From Clostridiales bacterium (GTDB taxonomy: Bacteria; Bacillota; Clostridia; Christensenellales; Aristaeellaceae), in the NCBI GenBank assembly GCA_015056415.1, contig SVGJ01000006.1, positions 1 to 64,000 of the forward strand: a stretch of DNA of 64,000 nucleotides, read 5' to 3'. The translations under genes and the position numbers were made by a program. Positions 51,125-58,556 of this stretch are shown here, in pieces. Below the pieces are notes generated by a model, which saw nothing but the letters and a program-made list of their open reading frames with translations, searched no databases and had not been told where the DNA came from. The stretch's first letter is position 1. Each line of letters begins with the position of its first letter.

Positions 51125-52897
51125 TCACTCCTCGTCCTTCACGATGGCAATGTGCAATTCGTCCAGCTGCTTCTGCTCCACGGTGCCGGGGGCGCCCATC
51201 ATCAGGTCCTGGGCGTTCTTGTTCATGGGGAAGACGATGACCTCGCGGATGGAGTCCTCGCCGGCCAGCAGCATGACCATGCGGTCCACGCCGGGGGCGA
51301 TGCCGGCATGGGGCGGAGCGCCGTAGCAGAAGGCGTTGTACATGGCGGGGAACTTGGCCTTCACGTCCTCCTCGCCCAGGCGCACCATCTGGAAGGCCTT
51401 GATCATGATCTCGGGATCATGGTTACGCACGGCGCCGGAGGACAGCTCCACGCCGTTGCAGACCAGGTCGTACTGGAAGGCGGTGATGGACAGGGGATCC
51501 ACCTCGCCCGCGGCGGCCTTGTTCAGGATCTCCAGGCCGCCGTTGGGCATGGAGAAGGGGTTGTGGCAGAACTCCAATTCGCCGGATTCCTCGCCGATCT
51601 CGTACATGGGGAAATCCACGATCCAGCAGAACTCATAGCGCTCCCGGTCGATATGCTGGGGAGCCAGCTCGGCCACCATCTTGCGCAGGGTGCCGGCGGT
51701 TTTCTGGGCGGCGAGCTTCTTGCCGCAGGTCAGACCCACGAAGGTATTGGGCTTCAGGCCCAGGGCGGCGATGATCTCGTCCTTCTTGTCCTGGAGGAAC
51801 TTGGCGATGCCGCCGGCGATCTCGCCCTTCTCGTCCACCTTGAACCAGAAGGCCTTGTTGCCGGTGACCACCTCCACATCGGCGCAGAGCTTGTCGATCT
51901 GCTTGCGGGTGGCGGTCATGTCGGAGACGACGACGGCCTTGACCACATTGCCCTCGAAGGGGCCGAAGCCGCAGGAGCCGATCAGTCCGGTGACGTCGGT
52001 CAGGGTCAGGTCGATGCGCAGGTCGGGCTTATCGGAGCCATAGACCTCCATGGCCTCGTTGAAGGGGATGCGTTTGAAGGGTGCGGAGGAAGCGATGTTA
52101 TACTTGCCATACTTGGCGAAGATGGGCGGCAGCACGTCCTCCAGCACGGCGAAGACGTCGTCCTGGGAGGCGAAGGCCATCTCCATGTCCAGCTGATAGA
52201 ACTCGCCGGGGCTGCGGTCGCCGCGGGCGTCCTCGTCGCGGAAGCAGGGGGCGATCTGGAAATACTTGTCGAAGCCGGAGGTCATCAGCAGCTGCTTGAA
52301 CTGCTGGGGAGCCTGGGGCAGGGCGTAGAACATACCCGGATGCTTGCGGGCAGGCACCAGGTAGTCACGGGCGCCCTCGGGCGAGGAAGCCGTCAGGATG
52401 GGGGTGGTGATCTCCAGGAAGCCGTGCTCGTTCATGGCATTGCGCAGGGCAGAGACCACGTTGCAGCGCATGATGATGTTCTTCTTCACCTCGGGGTTGC
52501 GCAGGTCCAGGTAGCGGTACTTGAGGCGCAGGGTCTCGTCGGCCTCCTTGGAGCGGTTGATCTGGAAGGGCAGCTCATTGTAGCGGCAGCGGCCCAGCAC
52601 CTCGATCTTCTCGGGCACGACCTCGATGTCGCCGGTCTCCATCTTGGGGTTCTTGGAGTCGCGCTCACGCACCACGCCGGTGACGGCGATGGTGGATTCC
52701 TTGTTCAGGCCCTTGATCACGGCCATCATCTCTTCGGTCTCCACCACGATCTGGGTGGTGCCGTAGAAGTCGCGCAGGACCACGAAGGCCAGGTTGCCGG
52801 AGACCTCGCGGACATTTTCCATCCAGCCGCAGAGCTGCACGGTCTTGCCGCAGTCAGCCATGCGCAGTTCATTACAGGTATGGGTACGGTTCTGCAT
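51125..52897 (-). CDS. aspS: Aspartyl-tRNA synthetase
   Basis: A 590-residue class II synthetase, bacterial type. N-terminal OB anticodon-binding domain (about 1-110), catalytic core with motif 2 FRDEDARGDRSPGEFYQLDME, an inserted GAD domain (about 290-415), and motif 3 GAPPHAGIAPGVDRMVMLLAG. Together with hisS it sits behind one T-box. The first ATG (52903) is only 2 nt from GAGGT; the second at 52897 is better spaced and chosen. Confidence 0.96.
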   Translation of the reverse strand: MQNRTHTCNELRMADCGKTVQLCGWMENVREVSGNLAFVVLRDFYGTTQIVVETEEMMAVIKGLNKESTIAVTGVVRERDSKNPKMETGDIEVVPEKIEVLGRCRYNELPFQINRSKEADETLRLKYRYLDLRNPEVKKNIIMRCNVVSALRNAMNEHGFLEITTPILTASSPEGARDYLVPARKHPGMFYALPQAPQQFKQLLMTSGFDKYFQIAPCFRDEDARGDRSPGEFYQLDMEMAFASQDDVFAVLEDVLPPIFAKYGKYNIASSAPFKRIPFNEAMEVYGSDKPDLRIDLTLTDVTGLIGSCGFGPFEGNVVKAVVVSDMTATRKQIDKLCADVEVVTGNKAFWFKVDEKGEIAGGIAKFLQDKKDEIIAALGLKPNTFVGLTCGKKLAAQKTAGTLRKMVAELAPQHIDRERYEFCWIVDFPMYEIGEESGELEFCHNPFSMPNGGLEILNKAAAGEVDPLSITAFQYDLVCNGVELSSGAVRNHDPEIMIKAFQMVRLGEEDVKAKFPAMYNAFCYGAPPHAGIAPGVDRMVMLLAGEDSIREVIVFPMNKNAQDLMMGAPGTVEQKQLDELHIAIVKDEE

Positions 52898-52907
52898 ATT
52901 CATTACC

Positions 52908-54170
52908 TCACTTCAGCATATCGTTCACGGCCTCGGCGGCTTCGCTGATGGCCACAGTGCGTTCCTCGCGGGTGTTCATGTTCTTGATCTTCACAACGCC
53001 GCTTGCCACTTCATCATCGCCCAGGGTGGCGCACAGGGGCGCGCCGGTCTTGTTGGCATACTTGAACTGGGCCTTCAGGCTGCGGCCGGTATGATCCATA
53101 TCCGCCTTGACGCCCGCGTTGCGCAGCTGCTGCACCAGGGAGAAGGCGGCGATCTTGTTATCGCCCATGAAGGTGACGAACACATCGTACTGGTTGGGCT
53201 TGGGCAGCTCGATGCCCTCACCGTCCAGGAGCATCAGCACGCGCTCGATGCCCATGCCGAAGCCCACGGCGCTCAATTCGGGGCCTCCCAGCTGCTCCAC
53301 CAGGTTGTCGTAACGGCCGCCGCCGCACACGGTCAGGTTGCCGTCCTTGGTGGTGGTGATCAGCTCAAACACGGTCTTGGTGTAGTAGTCCAGGCCGCGG
53401 ACGATGCGGCTGTCGATCTGGTAAGGGATACCGGCGGCAGCCAGGCACTGCTGCAGCTGGGCGAAGTGCTCCCTGCACTCGTCGCACAGCACATCCAGCA
53501 TGGAGGGCGCGTCCTTCACCAGCTCCTGGCAGTGCTTTTCCTTGCAGTCCAGCACGCGCAGAGGGTTGCGCTCGAAGCGGGTCTTGCAGGTGGCGCACAT
53601 CTCGCCGATGCGGTCGGCCAGGTACTCCTTGAGCAGAGCGTGGTACTTCGGGCGGCACTGGGGGCAGCCGATGGAGTTGATGTTCACGGAGAGGTTCTTC
53701 ACCCCCAGCTCGGACAGCAGGTGGAAGGCGGCCATGATCAATTCCGCATCGGCGGTGGCATCCTTGGCGCCGAAACACTCCATGCCAAACTGGTGGTGCT
53801 CGCGCAGGCGGCCGTTCTGGGGCGCCTCATAGCGGAAGATGGGCGCATTGAGGTAGTACATCTTGCAGGGCAGCGCGTCAGCGTAGAGGCTGTGCTCCAC
53901 CAGGGCGCGCACGGCGCCGGCGGTGCCCTCGGGCTTCAGGGTGATGCTGCGATCGCCCTTGTCCTTGAAGGTGTACATTTCCTTCTGCACGATGTCGGTG
54001 GTGTCGCCCACGCCGCGCAGGAACAGCTCCGTGTGCTCAAACACGGGAGTGCGGACCTCACGGTAGCCTGCCTCGGCGGCGATCCGGCGTTCCAGCGCCT
54101 CCACATACTGGAAGCGATAGCTGTCCTGGGGCAGCACGTCCTTGGTGCCGCGGGGAGCCTGTGTCAACAT
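52908..54170 (-). CDS. hisS: Histidyl-tRNA synthetase
   Basis: A 420-residue class II synthetase. Motif 1 region RGTKDVLP at the N-terminus, motif 2 FRYEAPQNGRLREHHQFGME, the histidine-binding RIVRGLDYYTKTVFE (HisA/HisB motifs) and motif 3 GFGMGIERVLMLL are seen, and the anticodon domain ends the protein. AGGAGGG precedes the ATG at 54170. hisS-aspS is a conserved pair, 10 bp apart. Confidence 0.96.
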   Translation of the reverse strand: MLTQAPRGTKDVLPQDSYRFQYVEALERRIAAEAGYREVRTPVFEHTELFLRGVGDTTDIVQKEMYTFKDKGDRSITLKPEGTAGAVRALVEHSLYADALPCKMYYLNAPIFRYEAPQNGRLREHHQFGMECFGAKDATADAELIMAAFHLLSELGVKNLSVNINSIGCPQCRPKYHALLKEYLADRIGEMCATCKTRFERNPLRVLDCKEKHCQELVKDAPSMLDVLCDECREHFAQLQQCLAAAGIPYQIDSRIVRGLDYYTKTVFELITTTKDGNLTVCGGGRYDNLVEQLGGPELSAVGFGMGIERVLMLLDGEGIELPKPNQYDVFVTFMGDNKIAAFSLVQQLRNAGVKADMDHTGRSLKAQFKYANKTGAPLCATLGDDEVASGVVKIKNMNTREERTVAISEAAEAVNDMLK

Positions 54171-54189
54171 AAAAATCCCTCCTGTATGG

Positions 54190-54450
54190 TCGTCCTGCAT
54201 AGAGAAAGCCCCATGCAGAATAAAGAACTGCATGGGGCGAAAAAGCAATTTTCGCGGTGCCACCCTGCTTCGCGGCAAAGCGCCGCCTTGTTTCCCCCTG
54301 TAACGCGAGGACGCGCCTGATTCTCACCAGGAGGCTCCGAGGTGTCTCCGCGCGGGATCCGACGGGAATTTTCAGCATTCATTCCCTCTCTGTGGACGGT
54401 CTCCGCGCGCTCTTCTCATCACGGCCATACAAGGGATTTTATCAGGATTT
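54190..54450 (-). promoter_or_regulatory. T-box leader of hisS-aspS
   Basis: Minus strand: core GGGTGGCACCGCG (54253-54265), then the terminator GCCCCATGCAG / CTGCATGGGGC plus TTTCTC (54204-54238). The upstream stem region with GC-rich helices reaches about 54450. It should sense uncharged tRNA-His (or tRNA-Asp); the specifier was not assigned. Confidence 0.9.
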
Positions 54451-54468
54451 CGCAGGGTTGTCAATGGT

Positions 54469-55467
54469 TTACCAGGTGTATTTCAGCGCAGTCTTCACAC
54501 AGGACTGGTGATCGCTGTCCACCTTGTTGGTGCCATGGGTCTTACTGCCTGTGAAGTGCACGCAGAAATGCCCGTTGAAGCCATTGGAAATGGTGGATGT
54601 ACCGTGGGGCATCCCATTCATGGAGGCAGCGTAGACGTGTCCGTTATACTTCACCAGAATGGGCCGGCGTTTCCAGCTCCAGCTGCCGCCGTAGATGGAC
54701 TTCATGGTGGCGGTATCCGCCTTGCTGGCAGGCTCGGTATCCATGTGGCTGGAGCCGCTCCACCGCACCGCCTGGAAGGTCTTGCCGGTGTAAACGTCCT
54801 TGATGGTCACCGTGGCGCCCTTGGGGATCACGTTCTCATTGCCGAACCAGTTCAGGGATTCCGTCTTGATCTTGCTCGTCTGAGAAACGGTGGTCCCCGC
54901 AGTGCTGAAGAGCTTGCCAAGGGTCAGCTTGCCGGCGATGCCGTCACGGGTCAGGCCGTTCTTTTGCTGGAAGGCCTTCACCGCCGCCGTGGTGCCGCTG
55001 CCGTAGATACCGTCGATCCGGCCTGTATAGAAGCCTTTGTTTTTCAGCGCCTGCTGAAGTGTTTTTACATGATTGCCCCGGCTGCCCGGACGGGAGGTGG
55101 CCGGAGTACCGGCAGAGACGGCGGCGCCGGAATTGGTTTCCTCCTTATTGTTCGGCGCAGGCGTAGCGGAGTCCGCTGTTTTCTCCTCTTCTACCGTACC
55201 GGACACCTTCACGTATTGCTTCATTACATAACCGGTGTATTTGCCATAGCTGACCTTGTACCAATCGCCGCTGGCGCTGAGGATCTCCAGCCTGTCGCCC
55301 CTGTCCAGGGTCTGCAGAGCGCGGCTGGACTTGCTGGCCGCCTTGCGCAGGATCAGGGATGAGGTATTCACCTTGCCCTCCGCCGCCAGGGCGGAAGAAG
55401 CGCTCATCATCAATATCGCTGCAATACTTGCCGCTGCGAGGCGGCGCAGTTGCTTCATCATTCGCAT
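54469..55467 (-). CDS. Secreted SH3 / peptidoglycan-binding protein with a C-terminal domain resembling L,D-transpeptidases
   Basis: A 332-residue exported protein with a signal peptide (KQLRRLAAASIAAILMM..., AALAA cleavage). An SH3b domain (about 30-88), a Ser/Thr/Asn-rich linker, and a PG_binding_1 domain (about 123-185, SRGNHVKTLQQALKNKGFYTG and GIYGSGTTAAVKAFQQKNGL) are followed by a ~130-residue C-terminal domain. That domain has MPHGTSTISNG and GHFCVHFTGSKTHG, a His and Cys arrangement reminiscent of, but not the same as, the YkuD catalytic HG...S.GC.R. A peptidoglycan-modifying role is likely but unproven. AAAGGAG precedes the ATG at 55467. Confidence 0.82.
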   Translation of the reverse strand: MRMMKQLRRLAAASIAAILMMSASSALAAEGKVNTSSLILRKAASKSSRALQTLDRGDRLEILSASGDWYKVSYGKYTGYVMKQYVKVSGTVEEEKTADSATPAPNNKEETNSGAAVSAGTPATSRPGSRGNHVKTLQQALKNKGFYTGRIDGIYGSGTTAAVKAFQQKNGLTRDGIAGKLTLGKLFSTAGTTVSQTSKIKTESLNWFGNENVIPKGATVTIKDVYTGKTFQAVRWSGSSHMDTEPASKADTATMKSIYGGSWSWKRRPILVKYNGHVYAASMNGMPHGTSTISNGFNGHFCVHFTGSKTHGTNKVDSDHQSCVKTALKYTW

Positions 55468-55587
55468 GGATTCATCTCCTTTCGCCCAAACTATATTACA
55501 TTTGTGTGACGTTTTCAAGAAAACCCATGTCATATTTACAAAACTGTAAGACCTGTAACACAGGCGCAGAAAAAGTGTGGAAATGTG

Positions 55588-55616
55588 TTGACAAAACGTC
55601 ACGCCACGTGTATAAT
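55588..55616 (+). promoter_or_regulatory. SigA consensus promoter of rplJL
   Basis: Perfect -35 TTGACA (55588-55593), 17-bp spacer, perfect -10 TATAAT (55611-55616). The spacer region and the 121 bp before it hold no gene. Confidence 0.92.
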
Positions 55617-55629
55617 GACATACGGTTTT

Positions 55630-55753
55630 GAAGAAACCTGTGCCGTAGACAGCCGGTATCCGCAAGGATTTAAGGGAGTTCGCTCCGCCTGCCGAGGTGT
55701 GATGGATAGTTTTGTCAAGCTCTCCCTTGCGCCTGCGCAAGGGTTTTCTTTTA
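55630..55753 (+). promoter_or_regulatory. Ribosomal protein L10 leader with attenuator hairpin
   Basis: The stretch with GCCGTAGACAGCCGG, GTATCCGCAAGGATTTAAGGGAGTTCGCTCC (read in parts) and CTGCCGAGGT matches the Bacillota L10 leader that L10-L12 binds to repress its own operon. It ends in CCCTTGCG / CGCAAGGG (55724-55743) plus TTTTCTTTT, an attenuating terminator 32 bp ahead of rplJ. Confidence 0.85.
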
Positions 55754-55784
55754 CTCTCAAACCATTGAGGAGGTGCAAGAAGAA

Positions 55785-56285
55785 ATGAGCAAGAATCGTG
55801 AGTTGAAGGTTCAGGTCGTGGCTGACATTGTTGAGAAGATCAAGAATTGCCAGTCCATGGTGATCTGCTCCTACTCCGGCCTGACCGTGGAGCAGGTGAC
55901 CAACCTGCGTAAGCTGTGCCGTGATGAGGAAGTTCAGTACTGCGTGCTGAAGAACCGCCTGGTGCTGCGCGCCCTGCAGGAGCTGAACATCGAAGGTCTG
56001 GAAGGCCTGCTGGAAGGCCCCAACGCTTTCGTTTTCTCCACCAAGGACGTGACCAACGCCCCCAAGGTCGTGAACGACTTCATCGAGAAGAACAAGCTGC
56101 AGTCCCTGGAGATCAAGGGTGGCCTGATGGGCACCGAGGTCATGGACGTTGCCGCTGTGAAGGCTCTGGCCGCTCTGCCCAGCCGCGAAGAGCTGCTGGC
56201 CACCGTTGTGGGCTGCCTGGTCTCCCCCGTGTCTTCCCTGGTCGCCGTGCTGGACGAGATCGCCGAGCAGAAGGCTGCCGCCTGA
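55785..56285 (+). CDS. rplJ: Large ribosomal subunit protein uL10
   Basis: A 166-residue protein forming the base of the ribosomal stalk. KVQVVADIVEKIKNCQSMVICSYSGLTVEQVTNLRK (in parts), LKNRLVLRAL and the C-terminal L12-binding helix ending ALDEIAEQ-like LVAVLDEIAEQKAAA are typical. GGAGGTG sits 10 nt upstream of the ATG at 55785; a GTG at 55773 falls inside it. First gene after the L10 leader. Confidence 0.97.
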   Translation: MSKNRELKVQVVADIVEKIKNCQSMVICSYSGLTVEQVTNLRKLCRDEEVQYCVLKNRLVLRALQELNIEGLEGLLEGPNAFVFSTKDVTNAPKVVNDFIEKNKLQSLEIKGGLMGTEVMDVAAVKALAALPSREELLATVVGCLVSPVSSLVAVLDEIAEQKAAA

Positions 56286-56354
56286 TTCCCCTGGCCGCCT
56301 GACGGCCGCATAACAAAACAACAGACATTTTTCTAAATTTGGAGGGAAAATAAA

Positions 56355-56726
56355 ATGACTCATCAGGAAATTCTGGACGCTATCAAGTCCATGACTCTGC
56401 TGGAGATCAAGGAACTGGTTGACGCTATGAAGGAAGAGTTCGGCGTGACCGGCGCTATCGCCGTTGCCGGTGGTGCTGCTCCCGCTGCTGCCGCTGCTGC
56501 CGAGGAAGAGAAGACCGAGTTCGACGTCGTGCTGAAGGACGCCGGCTCCGAGAAGATCAAGGTCATCAAGGTTGTGCGCGAAGTCGTGTCCGGCCTGGGC
56601 CTGAAGGAAGCCAAGGAAATCGTGGAGTCTGCTCCCAAGACCATCAAGGAAGCCGTCTCCAAGGAAGAAGCCGAGAAGATCGCCGAGCAGTTCAAGGCTG
56701 TGGGCGCCACCGTCGAAATCAAGTAA
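56355..56726 (+). CDS. rplL: Large ribosomal subunit protein bL12 (L7/L12)
   Basis: A 123-residue protein that makes the flexible stalk recruiting translation factors. N-terminal dimerisation helices, an Ala/Gly/Pro hinge ([17 protein letters not shown]) and the C-terminal domain ([30 protein letters not shown]) are complete. GGAGGG precedes the ATG. The unit ends here with a terminator; rpoB does not follow. Confidence 0.98.
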   Translation: MTHQEILDAIKSMTLLEIKELVDAMKEEFGVTGAIAVAGGAAPAAAAAAEEEKTEFDVVLKDAGSEKIKVIKVVREVVSGLGLKEAKEIVESAPKTIKEAVSKEEAEKIAEQFKAVGATVEIK

Positions 56727-56743
56727 TTTCGCGCAAGGCTTTC

Positions 56744-56775
56744 AAGGGTGCATCCGCAAGGGTGCGCCCTTTTTG
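56744..56775 (+). terminator. Terminator of rplJL
   Basis: AAGGGTGCA (56744-56752) pairs with TGCGCCCTT (56763-56771), with one G.U pair, then TTTTTG. Confidence 0.85.
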
Positions 56776-56853
56776 TGTGTAAGCAGTGTCTTGTTTTCAT
56801 CAGCCAGGTGTGATACATTGAGTTCAGCCATTCTGTTTTTTGGGAGGAAGAAC

Positions 56854-57264
56854 ATGAGCAAGGTATTTTCCCGGTGCGGCATGCGCTGCGATCTGTGCCT
56901 GATTTACCGCCCCAACGTGGAAAAGGAGGACCGCCGCGAAGCCATCTGCGCCGTATTCAGCAAAGTCTGGCCCGACCGCGCCTTCGACCCCGCGACCATC
57001 ATCTGCGACGGATGCCTGAGCGACAAGACCGACGCCATCCTGCAGGATCCCGAATGCTCTGCCCGTGCCTGTGTGTTGGAAAAGGGCATCGAGCATTGCG
57101 GCCATTGTGACTGCTATCCCTGCCACAAGTTCCCCGCCGAGCCGCCGAAGGAGTATATCTTCCAGAAGGTCGAGGTTGAAAAACAGTGGACCTGGGAGGA
57201 TGAAAAGCTGATGGAGGCCTACACCTGCCGGAAGAACATGGACGAGTTCAGGCAGGGCCGGTAA
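56854..57264 (+). CDS. DUF3795 domain protein, cysteine-rich
   Basis: A 136-residue protein. Cysteines lie in FSRCGMRCDLCLIYRP, ICDGCLSDK, CSARACVLEKGIEHCGHCDCYPCHKFP: the DUF3795 pattern, probably zinc- or iron-sulfur-binding. The function is unknown. The start at 56854 has GGGAGGAAG upstream. It lies between rplL and the cobalamin-riboswitch operon, with no clear link to either. Confidence 0.85.
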   Translation: MSKVFSRCGMRCDLCLIYRPNVEKEDRREAICAVFSKVWPDRAFDPATIICDGCLSDKTDAILQDPECSARACVLEKGIEHCGHCDCYPCHKFPAEPPKEYIFQKVEVEKQWTWEDEKLMEAYTCRKNMDEFRQGR

Positions 57265-57278
57265 GAGCCTTCTCCGGC

Positions 57279-57307
57279 TTGACTTCTCCCCCCCGCCATG
57301 GTACAAT
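57279..57307 (+). promoter_or_regulatory. Promoter of the cobalamin operon
   Basis: -35 TTGACT (57279-57284), 17-bp spacer, -10 TACAAT (57302-57307). Transcription would start about 20 nt before the riboswitch. Confidence 0.75.
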
Positions 57308-57329
57308 ACCCCCGTCAACTGCATACGAT

Positions 57330-57512
57330 GAAGGTACGGTTTGAAACGTTGTTCACAAAGTAAACGCAAGAGGGAATCCGGTTCGAATCCGGAACAACCG
57401 CCATTACTGTATTTGACCAGATGAAAGCGCGCATACCATTGGGCTTCACGCCTGAGAAGGGCGCTTTTCCGCGGGATACCGCGTCGTCATAAGTCAGGAT
57501 ACCTGCCGTATC
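57330..57512 (+). promoter_or_regulatory. Cobalamin (adenosylcobalamin-type) riboswitch
   Basis: The aptamer's conserved blocks are in order: AAGAGGGAATCCGGTTCGAATCC (in parts; 57368-57390), GAACAACCGCCATTACTGTA, and the B12 box AGTCAGGATACCTGCC (57492-57507). P1 can form between GGTACGG (57333-57339) and CCGTATC (57506-57512). Corrinoid binding should lead to a terminator and turn off the downstream transport genes. Confidence 0.93.
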
Positions 57513-57541
57513 TTTACAGGTTCAACACAATTTGGTGTGAA

Positions 57542-57594
57542 GAGTGCAACCGATCGGTCAGCCCATATGGGCCTTTTGGGCGCACTCCTTTTCT
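57542..57594 (+). terminator. Riboswitch expression-platform hairpin, first terminator
   Basis: GAGTGC (57542-57547) / GCACTC (57582-57587) enclosing GCCCATATGGGC, then CTTTT. It is a candidate for the ligand-controlled terminator. Confidence 0.7.
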
Positions 57595-57616
57595 GTGAGT
57601 GGGCCGCCGGTCTGTT

Positions 57617-57651
57617 GCGCTCCTTTGACTATTGTGTCAGGGGGCGCTTTT
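57617..57651 (+). terminator. Second hairpin and T-run before the first operon gene
   Basis: GCGCTCCTTTGAC / GTCAGGGGGCGC around TATTGT, then TTTT, ending 5 nt before the Shine-Dalgarno. The stem has mismatches in the middle. It may be the final regulated terminator or may cover the ribosome site. Confidence 0.55.
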
Positions 57652-57668
57652 GATTGGAGGTGAACGCC

Positions 57669-57878
57669 ATGACCCCCGAAGAAAAGAGAATCTGGGCCGT
57701 CACCCAGCTGCAGACCCGCGCCGCGGCATTGCAGCGTTTACCGAAGAAAGACGACTTCGACGAGGTGACCCGCGCCCGCATCAAGGCATTTCTGGGGCCA
57801 TGGCCGCGGGCGCTGGAAGCCGCCGGATTGAAACAACCCCGTCCGACCCCATCAAAGAAAAGGAGAGATCATCCATGA
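57669..57878 (+). CDS. Small protein with HNH-associated-repeat-like motif, first gene of the cobalamin operon
   Basis: A 69-residue basic protein. The segment LPKKDDFDEVTRARIKAFLGPWPRALEAAGLKQP (in parts) fits the short DNA-binding repeat found beside homing endonucleases (FG.W..AL.AAGL), followed by a Lys/Arg/Pro tail. GGAGGTG sits 7 nt before the ATG at 57669. It overlaps the next gene as ATGA, so it is translated with it and is likely real. Its role in corrinoid uptake is not obvious; regulation is one possibility. Confidence 0.65.
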   Translation: MTPEEKRIWAVTQLQTRAAALQRLPKKDDFDEVTRARIKAFLGPWPRALEAAGLKQPRPTPSKKRRDHP

Positions 57879-58555
57879 AGAAGTTCCTTTCCCTGCTGCT
57901 GGCGCTCATGACCCTTGCCCTTCCCGTCCTGGCTGAGGCTCCCGCTGTCAACGTTTATGTTTCCGTCACCGATGATACCGGAGCGCTGGCGCTGGCGTAC
58001 CAGTCCGTCGCCGTCACCGACGCGGACGCCGACGGCGTGCTGACCATCAACGACGCCCTGACCTGCGCCCACGCCGCCCATCATGAGCTGGGCGCGGACG
58101 CCTATGCCGCCAGCGCGACGGACTACGGCATGTCCATGAACAGGCTGTGGAACGTGGAAAACGGCGGCAGCTACGGCTACTACCTGAACGACCTTTCCGC
58201 CTGGAGCCTGCTGGATCCCGTGGTCGAGGGCGATCACGTGAAGGCCTATTGCTTTACCGACCTGGCAGCCTGGTCCGATACGTATGCCTTCTTCCACGCT
58301 CCCGCGCTGAACGCCGGTGCCGGCGAAGCCATCACTCTGACCCTCTCCGCTGCGGCATTCGACGCCAGCTTCGCGCCCATCACCATTCCCGTGGCCGGGG
58401 CGACCATCACCGTGAACGGTGAATCCGCCAATGTGGTCACCGATGCCGAAGGCAAAACGACCATCACCCTCGCCGAATGCGGCGTGTATACCATCAGCGC
58501 CTCCACCGACGCCATGACCATGGTGGCTCCGGTGTGCGTGATCACCGTGGAGTAA
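57875..58555 (+). CDS. Secreted protein with DUF4430/transcobalamin-like domain
   Basis: A 226-residue exported protein with a signal peptide (MKKFLSLLLALMTLALPVLA). Residues about 28-130 resemble the DUF4430 (transcobalamin C-terminal-like) domain: DGVLTINDALTCAHAAHHELG, then NVENGGSYGYYLNDLSAW and VVEGDHVKAYCF. Residues about 140-226 form an Ig- or Cna-B-like beta-domain (PVAGATITVNGESANVVTDA, GVYTISAS). Under a cobalamin riboswitch and ahead of an ECF transporter it is a good candidate for binding corrinoids outside the cell. No lipobox or wall anchor is seen. AAAGGAGAG precedes the ATG. Confidence 0.8.
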   Translation: MKKFLSLLLALMTLALPVLAEAPAVNVYVSVTDDTGALALAYQSVAVTDADADGVLTINDALTCAHAAHHELGADAYAASATDYGMSMNRLWNVENGGSYGYYLNDLSAWSLLDPVVEGDHVKAYCFTDLAAWSDTYAFFHAPALNAGAGEAITLTLSAAAFDASFAPITIPVAGATITVNGESANVVTDAEGKTTITLAECGVYTISASTDAMTMVAPVCVITVE

Positions 58556-58556
58556 T

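Noticed and set aside
57368..57390. A tRNA T-loop-like stretch (GGTTCGAATCC)
   Set aside because: It is part of the cobalamin riboswitch core; no anticodon arm or acceptor stem can be drawn around it.
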